DNA of 64,000 nt, from positions 27,735,659 to 27,799,658 of the forward strand of contig CM060909.1 of the NCBI GenBank assembly GCA_030737875.1, given 5' to 3'. The notes beneath the pieces are model-generated. The model was given only the letters and a program-made list of their open reading frames with translations. It was not told the DNA's origin and did no database searches. The DNA is from Allium sativum. Taxonomy: Eukaryota > Streptophyta > Magnoliopsida > Asparagales > Amaryllidaceae. Shown here piece after piece: positions 49,505-62,629 of the stretch. Numbering within the stretch: the stretch's first letter is position 1; the number at the start of each line of letters is the position of its first letter. Both the position numbers and the translations under genes were made by a program.

Positions 49505-52500
49505 TTCCATTAGAGGCATCTTCACCATCTTCTTCCATGGATAGCCTTATATATTCTCTATGCGCAAAACGATCCCACTCGGTCAATGTTGGATCCTCGC
49601 GCTCCTGCAAAAAAAAAAAAAAAAAAAAAAAAGTGTAACCTAATTCACAGGAGAAATTGGTTGTGAATAGCTTAAAGTCTTTAGATTTAATCACAGATGT
49701 GTTATGATAATACAAACTTGCAAGAAGAATTTGCAAGGCAGGGTCTTGTTTGCAACCAAGTGTATATACATCTGTACGGATATGTCATACGCACACACGC
49801 GCATACTTATACACACACATGAATATATGCAAGTACATATATGTATACACATACATAAGTATATGCAGTGTTGTAAAAATCCTTCTAGGCTCCCGCCTAG
49901 GCGCTATGCCAGCTTTACCACCTAGGTTTTTGCCTAGGCCCCCTATCCTATAGTCCACCTAGATGAGACTTACTGCATTATCTAGGTATATAAACAAGTT
50001 TATAGGCTTCGTCTATGCACAGATTCAGGCTTGATGCATCTTATAAACATCAGATTATTTGTTTCAAGCGTTTTTATGTTTCCATGGTTACTTCAAAATT
50101 CCTAAATATGTCATTGTGGATCAATTAATATTAAGCGAGATACTAAATTTTTATTCAAAATACATGAATTTATCAAAAAAAGGACCAACTCCGATTAACC
50201 TCTGCCTTGGCGATTAATCTCTAGTCCATGCTTACCGCCTAGCGGTTTTTACAACCTTGCATATATGTATGACAGGGTTGTAAAGTTTGAAAAGATAAAT
50301 ATGTGATCGTATTTTTGATAGAACAGTATTATAATATATAAAATATTGTTTATACCTATTAATTGATTAGTTACAAACTACTTTTTATAATCTTCAGATG
50401 ATCGATGTTTAAGAGACAAGTTTTCTTTTTCCTTGTGTGTGTGTGTGTGTGGGTTGGGGGGGGGGGGGGGGGGGGGGGAATGCCCCCATGGTTTCCCATA
50501 CTAAATCTCACTTCCTGGCTACGCCTCTGTATATACTACATATGTAGGTACATGTGTGTGCGTACGTGTATACAGCCACACATGCATGCATGTACGTGTG
50601 TGTATTTATGTTTTTGTGTGTATTAATTTGCATTACAGTGGATAAGTGAAGCCTTACAAAAAGCTTTTGCAGTTTAAAAGATGCAATAAAATCATTTCAG
50701 CTCTCACTTCAAAGTTTTCGATCCTAAAAAATAAAAAGGAAATGAAAAAGGGTGTGCTCACCTGACGAATAAGAAATGGGTCACGAGTTTCAAATGCCAT
50801 GAACTTGTTGAGATTGAAGAGGATATTAAAAACATTTCCTGAAAGCTTGCATCTCTTTAGATCGTGAAGAGTGAGGTAGCACTCATTCTGTAAGCAGTCA
50901 GATTGTCAAAAAACACAGAGGATCCCAATACAAAAGGTTATGAGGAAGGCTTGAAAGGAGAAAAAGAGAGAGGAGGGGGGGGGGGGGGCTTCAACAAAAT
51001 GAATTGACTTTTATAAGTTGTGTTTTGACTCAGGTTGGAAGCAATTTCTTGTTTTGTATGAATGCTCTAAATTTGACTAATGTTTTTTTTTTTTTTTTTT
51101 AATTTATACTACACACAGATATACATATATATGGTTTATCAAAATGACTTTTAGATCTTTCGACATTTTAAAAGCATGAAATTTTGGATTTCGATTGAGA
51201 AAGGGGACCTAAACATGATTTTTAAACAACCTCTGGTCCAACCATATCAATCATCTGGCATAAAATGTCCTCGAAGAGTACAGGTTCTTGCGCCATACAT
51301 TCCATGCGATGCAGTTGTTCCTCATAAAAGAATTGCATTTCATTGGCTGTGATGATTCCATTTCCATCCAAATCAATGCACTTGAACCTGCATTTTTCAG
51401 AAATGAGTAAAGGTGGATACATCTCAGCAAATAGTGTTTTATTATTTTGATCTTATTTTTTAGATTTATTACAGGTTCAGCCATGTTCTAAAACAAACTG
51501 CATATATAAACAAATTTCAATCAGCATGGAAAAATGGACTGTTCACTGGCATCATTGCGAACGAGACCACAACTTGTTTCTTTTCAAAAAATTGTTCGAG
51601 CGTGTGTGTGTGTATATATATGAAACATCATCAATGCAATTTTAATTTATTTTTATTTTTTTAAAAAAATTATGGAAGTACAAATAATCATAACCTACCA
51701 TGCTTGCTGAAAATGAACTATATTTGACAAACTTGCTTAAATTTGATTTAACTTAACAAAAGTTATCTAAATTGGTTTGGAAGTATCCTTTATCATCTAG
51801 TACATAAATCAGAAGTGTGAACTTGGATAAAGTAACAGAAGTCGTTAAAATTGGGAAAAATCAGAACCATAACGCCTACCATTCAGTCGTGTATTAAGCA
51901 AACACAATGATTCATATGGGGGCTTAATAAGAAAATTCATACATTTAATGATAATAATGGTACACATAGAATAAAATTCGACATCAATATAATTCTAAGA
52001 ATGAACATTACAGAATAACAGCTGACCAGAATATCAGGCTTGAAAAGAATTAAACAAAATCAATTTTCAGGTTGTAAAAATTGAACGTGCAAGCATGTAA
52101 CAGAACATAGTCAGGTTTGGTAAACTTTCACAATCATTATCATGAGATAAAAACCATGTTACTATAAAAGACCACTCTAATCGTGTTAGCAATAGTGAAA
52201 GAATGGTCAGAGTAACATAAATAGTTAGTATGTAGTCGCAAATTTTACCAGTATTCAAGGCTAGGCTCTGATGATTTATCCTCTTCTGCCAACATAAAAT
52301 AAACAAAGTCCTCATATCCCATTTTCCCTTCTACCTTGCAGGTAAACTTTCTGGGGACCTATATTTTAACATCATTTACTTTCATGCAAAAAACAAAAGC
52401 AGTTAATCATTTGTCATTCTATATTTTCTTCTTTTTCTCTTTTTCTATGGAAAAAAATTTATGTTCCAGTTTGATGAATAAATATGGAAATGATACAAAC

Positions 52501-53414
52501 CTGAGAGAAAATTCTATCAACTATCCTGTATGTAAGAGCGTGATTTCCATATCTTATTAGGTTCTCCTTATCAATAACAAAATCATGATCTGTATCCAGT
52601 TCCCAAAACTTGCAGTATATGACGTAGAAATGTTCATATGAGAAATACCTGTATAAAAGAAAAAGTATATCAAATACTTCGTATAAAGTATTTTGAATAG
52701 GAAAGGCTATCTACACTCCGATGTGCACTTAGACCCATTTAATTTTCATAATTGAATTTCATACGAAAATAATAATATAAAAGCGGATTGTGTGAATATC
52801 CAACGAATTTTCCATACTTTCAGATGAAAAAAAAAAAGTGGATTGTGTTAATATTCAATGAATTTACCATACTTTAGATTCCAAAAGCATGTATAAATCC
52901 CTAGCATGAAAGGCGCCAAAAGGGGGGAAACAAAACAAAAATCGATTGTGTGAAGAAATTTTCATACTTTAGATTCCAAACGCATGAACTACATAAAATC
53001 CCCAGCATTAAAGGTGCCATACATGGCCCAAGCAAAAATATTTCCAGGTGAGCTTTTACTTTTCAGTTTTCACCTTGTTTTTTAACTTCTATGCAGGTAT
53101 AGGTGGTACAATATACTAATTTCTATAACCTAGAATTTCTGAAATAGTATGCACACATGTACGCCTCCCCCCCCCCCCCCTCCCTCCTTTCCCAAAAGAA
53201 AAAACACACACAAACACGGATATACATATATGTAGAGGTAGAGAGAGAGAAAGGGGTGGGAGAAGGTTCAATGGCACCCCTTTTTTGTAGCACCCCTACT
53301 TTCCACAAGCTTTTATTTAAATAATAATGCATTGTGAAAGAAAGAGAAACAACTAATTCATGGTGGAAAGTATGGATGTTAAAGGGGTGCCCAAAAATAG
53401 GGGTTGTCACTGCA

Positions 53415-53463
<49 letters not shown>

Positions 53464-53640
53464 CATATATATATGGGAAAGTCTATTTAAATTCAAAATT
53501 TTGACACAAACTGGGGGACACAAATTCTCAACCATTGGATTATTCCTTGATTTCCACCCCTCACATAAAGACAAATTGATCCAACGATCGAGGTTTCGTG
53601 TTTCTTGATTTGTATCAAATATTTGTGTTCAAGTAGCCAC

Positions 53641-53732
<92 letters not shown>

Positions 53733-53907
53733 AAGAGGAGGGTTCCATGGCACCCCTATTTGGGAGCACCCAAATGCACCCCATTAATAACCACATATTT
53801 ATATTAAAAAAAAGTTAGTGGGGGAGAGAGAGTTAGTGGAAGGAGAGAGAAACAGAAATGTGTGGTGGAAATCAGAGGGCTGAAGGGGTGCTACACTATT
53901 TGGGGTG

Positions 53908-53968
<61 letters not shown>

Positions 53969-56900
53969 AGCGTTCAGTGACACCCTATTTGCATTCGAGT
54001 TATATTCACTCGTTTATATTTGAGAGAGTTAGTGAAGGGAGAGAGAAAACGGATGTGTGGTGGAAAACAGGGGTGCCAACACTGTTTGAAGTACCACTGA
54101 ACGCTCATGTGTGTGTGTGTGTGTGTGTGTATATGTATATGTATTACAAGCCATAAATGGGCACCCCTTTAGCCCCCCAATTTCCACCGCTCATTTATAG
54201 TAAAATAAGTTGGTGGGGGGAGAGAGAGAGTTAGTGGAAGTAGAGAGAAACCGGGATGTGTAGTGGAATTCGGGGAGGCTAAAGTGGTGCTGCACTGTTT
54301 GGGGTGCTCTTGATCCTATCCCTATATGTGCGTTTAAGCAATTCAAGGTGGAAAGTACGGATGTTAAAGAGGTTGCCCCAAGATTAAATAATACTTGAAC
54401 AACGGAATCTTCAAAAATTTAAAGCATAAAGTAACACTTGTATGGAATTTACAGACAATCTAGAAATCCATACCTCAAAACTTTGTTAATATCCTCTTCT
54501 TCATCTGCATGCTGCATTGCAGCAATCAAATTTCCACGCTTTAGTTCTCTGAGAGTAAGATGACCAGTGCCAGATCTATTCACATAATAGAATATTCTAT
54601 ATATGACAGTCTCCGCTGATTACAAATGAAACCATAAATCAGGAAAGTGCTTGGTCTTTAAATACATTAATGAACACTTGCACTGAACACCAGTGGTTTT
54701 CAAGCAATACATCGTGTAAAATTCATCAAATTCAAATCAATATGCTCTAAGAAGAGATATTTGAATATAAATCTCATCAATCTCATAAGTATTATACCTA
54801 ATTCCATCAACTAAATCTTTTTTTTTTTTTTTGAGAAATTCGAGGCATCTAAGTCGTACAGTACAAGTAAAGAGATATGTCAATTGATTTACAAAAAAGG
54901 GAAATGTGAACGGTGAATGATTGATGATCAAATGTATTTGCGGCAAGTGTCAATAAATATTGTTACATCACATTTAAGAAATAACATTCTGTAAGATTAG
55001 ATCGTTATTGACTGAGGAACAAATAAACAATGTACTTTGGAAAATCTTTGATGAAGAGAGCATCTAATGCATATTTTACTGACTCGATTCAAGTCAACTA
55101 CTGTCTTCTTAGATGAAATAGCCTAAAAAGATAGATCACCCTGATTGTAAATAAAGACAACCGTCCACTGGTGCAAGAAATAGTCATATAATATTTTATC
55201 ATGTGCTACACCTATAACCGGAACATCAGGGTAGTTCAAGGTATTTCGAGGCTAGGAATAACTCTCTATGATGAAAACATACAAAATACAGTTAGAAATG
55301 ATACTCCAAATATTTATTAAGAATAACCAGGCAACACTAAAACGTGATCAACAAATGTATGCTTCTTATTTTCTACTAATGCACATCTCAGTGGATAAAT
55401 CCTTAGAAACAAAGGTTGATTAGTAGATCTAAAAATAATACTTCTTTGTTGGTAAGATAGATACCATATCTTTCCTGAAATTCAGGAGTGCTCTGCAAGA
55501 ATTCTAATCCTGGATGGGTTGCCAAAAGCTCACGTAGAACAGGTTTGAAGTCCTCCTGCATCAAAATAAGTTGACTAAATTGGAAAATCAGACAATTTTT
55601 TTTTAAGAATGTGGTCCCAAATACTTTATACTAGCTGAATTTAAGCAAAATTTGTAAGGCTCAAAATCTTGCGTATAAGCAGCAGGTGTTCCCTCAAAGC
55701 ACAATACAGACCTGAGTGAGGTACTTAAGATCTGGCTGCTTCAGAACAGTGTACATTAGCGTAGCAACATCCAATGTCAACATGTTGTTATTGATCCAAT
55801 AATCAATGAAGGCATCCCTGAGCGAATAATCAAATACAAGTTGTTATTTTCCAAAACAGTGGTCCAACTTAAATACTACTATAAATGCCATAACAGTTCA
55901 ATGCTAAAGAAACATGGTTTTTGAAATTATCTTCAATGGAAAATGATTTAAATGATTCAGGATGATGATAGACGAATTACAGAAGCCTAAGGCAGACACT
56001 TCATATATACTTCCAATAAGTATAGCCACTTCATTATGACCAATCATATAAGTATTCAGAGAATATAAAGCACCCACATGCGACATCGAATCTTTTACAT
56101 GAACCGTCAGCTATTGAAATCCTATGTGTTCAGAGGATGTTTCATGAAGCTTCCTTTAGAAGAGTTCTGTCAGTGAAGCTAGGATTCCTAACTTCTAAAA
56201 TTCTCCCAAGTAAAAGATCAGATAAACTTCCCTTCAGCTGACCATAAACAAACTTCTGAAAAACCAGCTTTTATAGACTTTTTAACCAATATAACAACTC
56301 CAGCTTCCAGAAGAAACTGTCAACTATATATGAATGAAACACCGATACTACTTCTATCAGTGGCACATAAATGTGTGCAAATGCAATTCTATCATTATTG
56401 TATCATGGACTAACAATTGCCCAAATTGAGATAAATGAGCACTATAGGATAAAGAATACGGTTATCCATTAGCTGAAGCATTTAAGAGCAATCGAAAGAT
56501 CACTCTACAATTGACATAAAGGAACCAAGCTACCTATATTAAAAATTAAAATGCCACCTCGGCGCCTCCACCAAGCTATCCTAAGCTAGTTGAACTAGTT
56601 TATTTTATTCTTCCAGATTAGCAACTCGTGATTATCTCAATTATACTCAACTCTGTTCCTCTCTTGTTACTACATTTTTTTAATCATTTCTACCACTTAA
56701 TTGTGCAAGGCTGCAAAAATTTAGTGAATTAACAGGATGGACATATTTATGCTTGCTGACGTGTTATTTAAGGTAAGTATGTCAATAAAGACTTATACAA
56801 GCCTCTTAAAAGCAATGCAATTGCATTTAGTCAACATAATATATGGTATTTCACAGAGAAGTAATCATACCTTGAAATAGTTCCTATGCAGTTGACATCT

Positions 56901-59900
56901 ATTTTCCTAAAAAGGGCACTGGAGAAGAATGATGGCAGCTTGCATATATCTTTTGTGACAGATTTGAAATCTAATTAACAGCAGAAAAATAATAGTACTT
57001 AGTATGGTTGCATATAAAGAAGGAAATTTGACCGAGGCAAATAGTAATACCACCTTGAACTTTAAGTCCATCCATATGATCAAAGAAAATACGATCAATT
57101 AACGATAAGCACTGCTCTTTTATATCGACTGGTGGTGGGCGTCCATTTTGAAAGTAGAACTGCAATGATGCAGCTAAGGCTATCAAACACATATTAAACA
57201 AAACTAAAATTGAAGAAAACAAATGTGCGTGGACACTCAAAAAAACTAAACTTGAAGTTACTTTTTTCTTTCTCTGTCATGTGCAACGAGAACTCATATA
57301 TACTTGTATAAATAATACATCAATTGTAACACTGCAAATTGTATTCAAAAGTCGTGTGACTAGAAGGTTCATGTTGCATTGCAGCTGTAAACTTATACAC
57401 ATACTCATTTTAACTTCCAGCTACATACCGAGCCATGACTGAGAGTGCTTTATCTTAAATTATAAGTGTGGTTAGTTCCTTACAACATCTCACCTATTTT
57501 CACTTTAATATTAAACATGAAATCCTGTTGAACCACGTAACTATTTTACTGTTAGAAACTGCAAAAAAGAACGTAAAACTAAGCAATAACTTTTCTTATT
57601 AACTTTTTTTTCAAACAATAATTTAATAGTACCAGAAAGCAAACATCAGTTTGGGAGGCAAAAATTACAAAAATTCCTAAATATGGTTTTGCTGACATTT
57701 TTGTTGGGGTCAAAAGTTTGACATTACATCATATAAAGGCAATACCTGTGGTATAACTTCTTTAAGAGGCTCATTCATGACTTTGAGGGGTGATAAAGAC
57801 GAAGGACCAGCACTTAAATTTCTTTTCATAAAACGGGGAGATCCAGAGGAGCTTCTAGGTGAAAGTGGAGGAGCATTTCCAGCAGGGAACATAGAAGGCA
57901 ATGGACTTGTTGCAGTAGAGCTGATGCCGTTGGAGCTTCCAGCAGCATTTAAGGATAGACCTGACTTTGCATCATCGATCAAATTTCTAACCTACATGCA
58001 TATAGGAGTGATAAATAACACTTAGCAAGAAGCAAGGTTGTAAAAATCGTTAGATGGACATTAAACAGTAAGCATCGACTAGGGTTAATCGCCTAGGCGG
58101 GGATTAATCCATGATTAATGGAAGTCAGGCACTTTCTTTTTATAAATTTTAACATTTTGGATAAGATTTTAATATTTTGTTTAGTATTAACTGATCCACA
58201 ATGGGATATCTTGAATTTGGTCAGATTTGGAAGCAACCATGAAAACAAAATTATTCGAAACAAACATTCTGATGCTCATAAGAGGCACCAGGTCTAAATT
58301 GGTGCATAGATAGTGTCTATAAACCTAATGCTTAGATAGTGCAGTAAATCTCATTTAGGCGAATTTTAAAAAAACCAAGGTGGCATGGTTAGCCTAGCGC
58401 CTAGCCAGCAGCCTAGAAGGATTTTTACAACAGAGGAGAGAAGTAACACTTAAACTGAAGACCAGCCATATAATTATGCATAAGTCCAACTGTCCAAGTA
58501 TGCATACTAAAAAGTTTATTACTGTCTGACAATATGTTCACATTTCAACAGTGGAAAACAAAACCAAGGTAAGATCATTTCCATTGACCTCTTTTGTAAC
58601 CTCTACATGAGTACATGCATTAATATGTTTGTCTCGACATAATATCTGAAAATTTTGTTCTTTTTTTCTGCATTCCTCCAATTCTTCCTGAGATCAAAAT
58701 ATATCTACCCAAAGACCAAATTATGTTTTGCTACAATCAATTATGTAAATTGAAAAACATGGCGACATAGTATCCGAACCAACATTAACCGATTCTGGTT
58801 TCTACTTCCAGACTGCATAGGATTGCCAAGGAACTGTAGATACAGCTATAAGGAATTGTTAATTGTGTACAGAATTTCTTGCACCATAATGCACTAATAA
58901 TAATTTTAATAATTCAAAATTATTATTTAATGCAATATGGTATAGCAAACTCTGCACAGCATCCTGCATGCTTCTTTCCCTTTTGTTGATGTTGCTCTGA
59001 CTTGTATATTTTGGGGAAAAAAAGAACGGAATCCAAATTACCCTCCTACACAGTACAAAGAAAAACAAATAACCAGGCAATTGCTTTTTGAATATTTATT
59101 ATTTTCATTGTATGACTACTTTTGGGGATGATCATTTTCAGAATACTGATCACAGAAAAAATTTATACTGTGCTCTGCTCCCTGAGAACATAAGCTTACA
59201 GATTTATAGTATCTACCACAAATCACAACTTGATAGTCAAACTGAAAGAATCTTCAGCTGAGACATATAATGCACTTGATCGATTACAAAACTTAATATA
59301 TGTTCAAATTATAAATGATCAACAGCATCTAAAAAATAATTGCCATTGAATTGGTATTGCTACTTCTTACATAATTCACTAGCATATGCATGTTTTGACC
59401 CCCCCCCCCCCCCCAAAAAAAAGTGTAGCTAAAAAGATGTGTAACATTAAAAGAAGTTAAACTTCAGTAGGAAAATAAGCACATCATTTTCTGAAACAGT
59501 GAACACTGATCAAATTTTGAAATAAGAGAAACGGACAAGCATGGAATCACCGACTGATACTTCGATACAAAATAACAAAAATCAACATATTGCATTGGGC
59601 ATATCTCTCCATCATTGAAAAAAGTTCAGTTTGATCAAAGATTATACTGATTGTAAATTAGTTTAGTTAATATTAATAATGAAATCAAAGGCAAATCTCA
59701 GATGAATTTTAGTAATTAACACTACCGTAGATGGTTATGAGTAGATTATGCGAGGTATATATAGGGTTGAAAGGATGGTATACTAAAAGACTACAGATGG
59801 TTATTGACACAACTTATGGGTAAGAAGACAATTTGTGTGGATAATGAGAAATATTAAATACTTAAACATCTCGCTGAGAAGGATAGAAGCAACGTGACCA

Positions 59901-61629
59901 ACGAGGATGAATGGCCCTTAAAAGAACGTGACTGGTAATAAGTCACCCACTGCCAATTGGAATTTACAAGAATATGTATAAACCGTGATAATAGATGACA
60001 CGTCCTCTTAAATCAACATCACCACCTTGAAACAAAACCATTAATATTTAACAACCATGTCCATGATGTCTCATTGGAGAAAGAAAAGCACATATCTTGA
60101 CCTGACAAACATAGTAAAGATTACTAAGTTTTACAATATTAATTCCTTGTGGAGTGGAGACTTTACTTATATTGCATATAAACTGTTTCTGATGAAAAGG
60201 TAGAGAAACTTGGGTGGTGCTTGATTTAATCTTTTTTGTTTTGTGTTTTCGCCCGTAGAAAAATACGAACGATTTTCGCCATTAGAAAAATATGAACGAT
60301 TTATGTAAATCATGAAAATGACTGCTTTAGAAAACGAAGTTACCGCACAAAATAGAAAACAACTTTTATTTATTTTCCGTGTTTTGGAAAGTAATGGAAG
60401 AATAAGAGATGATTTATCTTCCCCCGTCCTTCCATCCCTTCTGTCATTCCCTCCGTCTTCCTTTCATTCCCGCTTGTCCCTCGGTTCTTTTTATCTATTG
60501 TAATTAGGGTCGGAAATTCCAAACTCAAAACACAACTTAAACCAAACACTGCCTTAGTTTCTTAATCAATAAATAAACTTTATTTTAAATAAAGAAATAA
60601 AATAAAATAAAAAAGACGAAGAGGAAGGAAGAAAAAAGAAAATCACACATAAGTTCTTGCACCATGAGAGGACAATGTATCACCATTACCAAACATCAAT
60701 GCTTAACTGCAACATGCACACAATAAAAAAATACTGGATCTAACTAAGCCTGAAAAGGTTCGGTTTTGACGCAGAACACGATATGATGAAAAAGTTTATT
60801 TTCTTTTTTCATATTTTTGCTATACTTAAGTACTTTGGCAATTTAATCGCGGAAACAAGCCCAAACTTCAATAAATTGAAAGCATTCACAAGGTGCACAC
60901 CTTCAAACAACACATCCCCATGCATACATTAAATTCAGTCACAAAACAGCTGACATACTAACGTCTTCCAACAATCAAATTCACCAGCATACGCTGATGC
61001 AACAAAAACTTTCAGATACAGAACTGCCTGCCAGCACTGCTACATCGATGACTCGCTGTCTATATTTTATACTTGATAACAGTTGTAATATGAATATTTT
61101 TCATGATTCCACTGAAAGGTTTACAAAACGCCCCAGAGGAGTCCATTTTTCTAATTTCTATGATGATATATAACGCATTCTCCATATCGGTGCAAACAAC
61201 TAATGATCATGTTTCACATTTACACAATAGTATTCTACTTAGTTTTACCCTTTTTCTAAATCAAACAGTTTTATTTTATATTTGTACAATCAACATTCTA
61301 CTTTTCCTCTCTATTTTCAAATTAAATAATTCTCACACTAAAATTTTTATACACAAAATCAGGATTTAACCATTCGGTCTCATTATGTTTTATTTTAAAG
61401 ACAATTTCTTGCATCACACAGCTGCATCACTGTTACCAATAAATGTTTATTGAAGAAATACAATTCTCACCATCTTCCCAGTCTCCGGAAGAGTCAACCA
61501 CTGCAAATAAAGCTGGTCCGCGATCTGCGGATTATCTTTCAAAGCAAGAGGAGAAATCTCCTGAAGATTCAACAAATCTGGATCGAACGATGCCACATCT
61601 TTCACTGTTTCAACGTCCATTTTCGCCAT
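49464..61629 (-). CDS. Protein phosphatase 2A regulatory subunit B'' (EF-hand type), 12 exons
   Basis: A B''-type subunit targets the PP2A A/C core to substrates and binds calcium. Exons, all with GT/AG borders and consistent phase: 61629-61471, 57991-57746, 57159-57054, 56970-56871, 55817-55712, 55555-55465, 54615-54474, 52648-52501, 52358-52249, 51387-51231, 50887-50762, 49604-49464 (with TAA). Together they give 543 codons, close to the usual plant size. Diagnostic pieces are [20 protein letters not shown] (exon 2), [10 protein letters not shown] (exon 3), [19 protein letters not shown] (exon 4), EF-hand-like loop [12 protein letters not shown] (residues 335-346), canonical EF loop [12 protein letters not shown] (408-419), [16 protein letters not shown] (exon 10) and [20 protein letters not shown] (exon 12). 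The start may be ATG 61629 (MAKMDV) or 61620 (MDV); an in-frame TAG lies at 61677-61675. Orthology to a specific Arabidopsis paralogue is not resolved. Confidence 0.93.
49605..50761 (-). other. Last intron of the PP2A B'' gene with MITE and G-runs
   Basis: It contains a poly-T acceptor tract, CA/TG-rich microsatellites, a MITE (49868-50268) and an unbroken run of about 23 G (50456-50478). Frames across these runs are low-complexity. Confidence 0.75.
49868..50268 (-). mobile_element. hAT-like MITE, copy 1 (GTTGTAAAAATC family)
   Basis: Left end is CAGTGTTGTAAAAATCC; the right end inverted is CAAGGTTGTAAAAACCG. The flanks AGTATATG and CATATATG are an imperfect 8-bp duplication. CCTAGGCG-type motifs lie just inside both ends. 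It is homologous, in opposite orientation, to 58033-58434 in intron 1 of the same gene. Confidence 0.65.
51084..51100. repeat. Poly-T run in intron
   Basis: Homopolymer in the intron between exons 10 and 11; it marks low-complexity sequence only. Confidence 0.7.
53422..53451. repeat. AC microsatellite
   Basis: An ACAC run followed by TATA; frames reading CVCVCV on the opposite strand come from it. Confidence 0.9.
53475..53645. mobile_element. Short MITE-like repeat, copy 2
   Basis: GGGAAAGTCTATTTAAATTC through TTCAAGTAGCCACACCC is homologous to 19889-20062, sharing the CTATTTAAAT start and a CACATAAAGACAAA block. It lies between the microsatellite-associated MITEs. Confidence 0.4.
53645..53732. 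repeat. Compound TA-GA microsatellite
   Basis: About 66 bases of TA followed by about 22 bases of GA. Likely highly variable in length. Confidence 0.95.
58033..58434 (+). mobile_element. hAT-like MITE, copy 2 (GTTGTAAAAATC family)
   Basis: It begins CAAGGTTGTAAAAATCG and ends GGATTTTTACAACAGAG; the flanks GCAAGAAG and GAGAGAAG are an imperfect 8-bp duplication. Its interior is homologous in inverse orientation to 49868-50268. The 3' splice site of intron 1 is only about 40 bases from its left end. Confidence 0.65.
60213..60552. mobile_element. Possible MITE in intron 1
   Basis: The ends GGTGGTGCTTGATTTAA and, inverted, GGCAGTGTTTGGTTTAA agree at about 13 of 17 positions. The interior holds AAACAC-rich and CCTTCC-rich stretches. 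A clear target duplication was not found. A 63-codon frame inside it has no recognisable domain. Confidence 0.35.
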
Positions 61630-61669
61630 TCGAGAATAGTACCGGATGCCGCTCAAGAACCAATTATTG

Positions 61670-61677
61670 AAACCCTA
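61670..61677 (-). promoter_or_regulatory. Telo-box-like motif in the 5' UTR
   Basis: TAGGGTTT on the - strand about 45 bases upstream of the start codon; this motif is common near transcription starts of plant housekeeping genes. Confidence 0.3.
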
Positions 61678-61871
61678 GCAATCAAGTTCCGCTTTGATTT
61701 GCTGTAGCCAAAGTAGCCGAATACCCTGTATACCCGTTCGAAGAAGATATGAGTGTAGAGATGTACAGCAAACAAGAAACTTTCGGATCGAAATCTTTTT
61801 GAAATTATTTTGTGAGAGAATTGAAAAGAATGATGGTCACATAGAAGAGGGAAAAGGTGGGGTTGCTTTAG

Positions 61872-61897
61872 CACGTGTAAGGATTACGCGATTTATA
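61872..61897 (-). promoter_or_regulatory. Candidate core promoter of the PP2A B'' gene
   Basis: A TATA box TATAAAT lies at 61897-61891 on the - strand about 265 bases upstream of the ATG. A G-box CACGTG lies at 61872-61877. A start near 61,860 would give a 5' UTR of about 230 bases. Confidence 0.45.
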
Positions 61898-62629
61898 GAG
61901 GAATCCCAGCCGTCTATTGCATCTATGTGATTTTGACTGCGAATTTGGCATCTCTGTGCTCCATTTAAAATTATTTGTCTCTACGTGTTCTATTTTTTTT
62001 TTTAATTATTTTCGAAACTCAAGCTGTTTACCGCCCTGATTTGATCTCACTGATATTAATTTGTCATTCAACCATGTGGGTTGAGTGTGATATTTTGTTC
62101 CACGCAACCTTATTTTAATCCAACCCTATATAAAAAAACAAATTTAATATCGACCCACTTCAAATTAGAATAGTCTAATCCTAAAATAATGTTTATGTAT
62201 CAAAAAAAAAAAAACATATTTCATGTCAATCCAAACTAGACTAGTATTACCGCACAACGGTGGGAAAACTGACCGTTAAGATGTTCAATATGAAATACAA
62301 ATTATTTGTTAAAACTTATTTCAAATCAGATTGTAATGGAAAAATTATACCGTAGTTTAAGAGAAAATGGATGTAACTGAAAAAATAAAGGTAAATCACA
62401 TCAAGAATAGCCAAGTTAACGTAATAATAATAGCGTAATAGCAGTTCTTTTACAAAGATAAACATTTTGTCAGCATTTTGTCAATAACAAACAGTCATAC
62501 ATGCTGATTGTACTTTTGTATTAATAGCAACATTGTAATGAATCCATACATTCATTTCATAATCTCTTTTTAATGCTTATCCGTTATATACTTAACATAT
62601 CATGCATGCTAAACGAAACTGGATAATAC
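61898..62629. other. Upstream intergenic region
   Basis: AT-rich spacer between the PP2A B'' promoter and the HAD pseudogene. No exon continuing the HAD reading frame was found here. Confidence 0.5.

Larger units (their letters stand above)
53225..54330. mobile_element. Cluster of four diverged MITEs embedded in TA/CA/GA microsatellites
   Basis: Four related 140-180 bp segments (about 53,262-53,411; 53,733-53,912; 53,968-54,106; 54,155-54,325) share GGCACCCC-type ends, a GGGAGAGAGA interior and TGTGTGGTGGAAA. The third has perfect 12-bp TIRs GAGCGTTCAGTG. They are bordered by TA, CA or TG runs (TA at 53645-53710 and about 53,916-53,965), the setting expected of Micron-like MITEs that insert in TA microsatellites. 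All are within one intron of the PP2A B'' gene (between exons 7 and 8). Confidence 0.6.
57992..61470 (-). other. Intron 1 of the PP2A B'' gene (3.5 kb)
   Basis: It is bounded by donor ATG|GTGAGAA (61471/61470) and acceptor CATGTAG|GTTAG (57992/57991). It contains the MITE at 58033, a poly-C run (about 59,399-59,413) and a MITE-like segment (60213-60552). No other coding sequence is supported. Confidence 0.85.

Noticed and set aside
50405..50626. 73-codon frame with poly-Gly
   Set aside because: It is produced by a G homopolymer and a TG microsatellite in an intron.
53123..53452. 109-codon frame with poly-Cys/Val
   Set aside because: It spans a CA microsatellite and a poly-C run inside an intron and is antisense to MITE sequence.
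61443..61930. Overlapping + strand frames near the right side
   Set aside because: They are shadows of PP2A B'' exon 1 and its promoter on the opposite strand, where the family match is clear.
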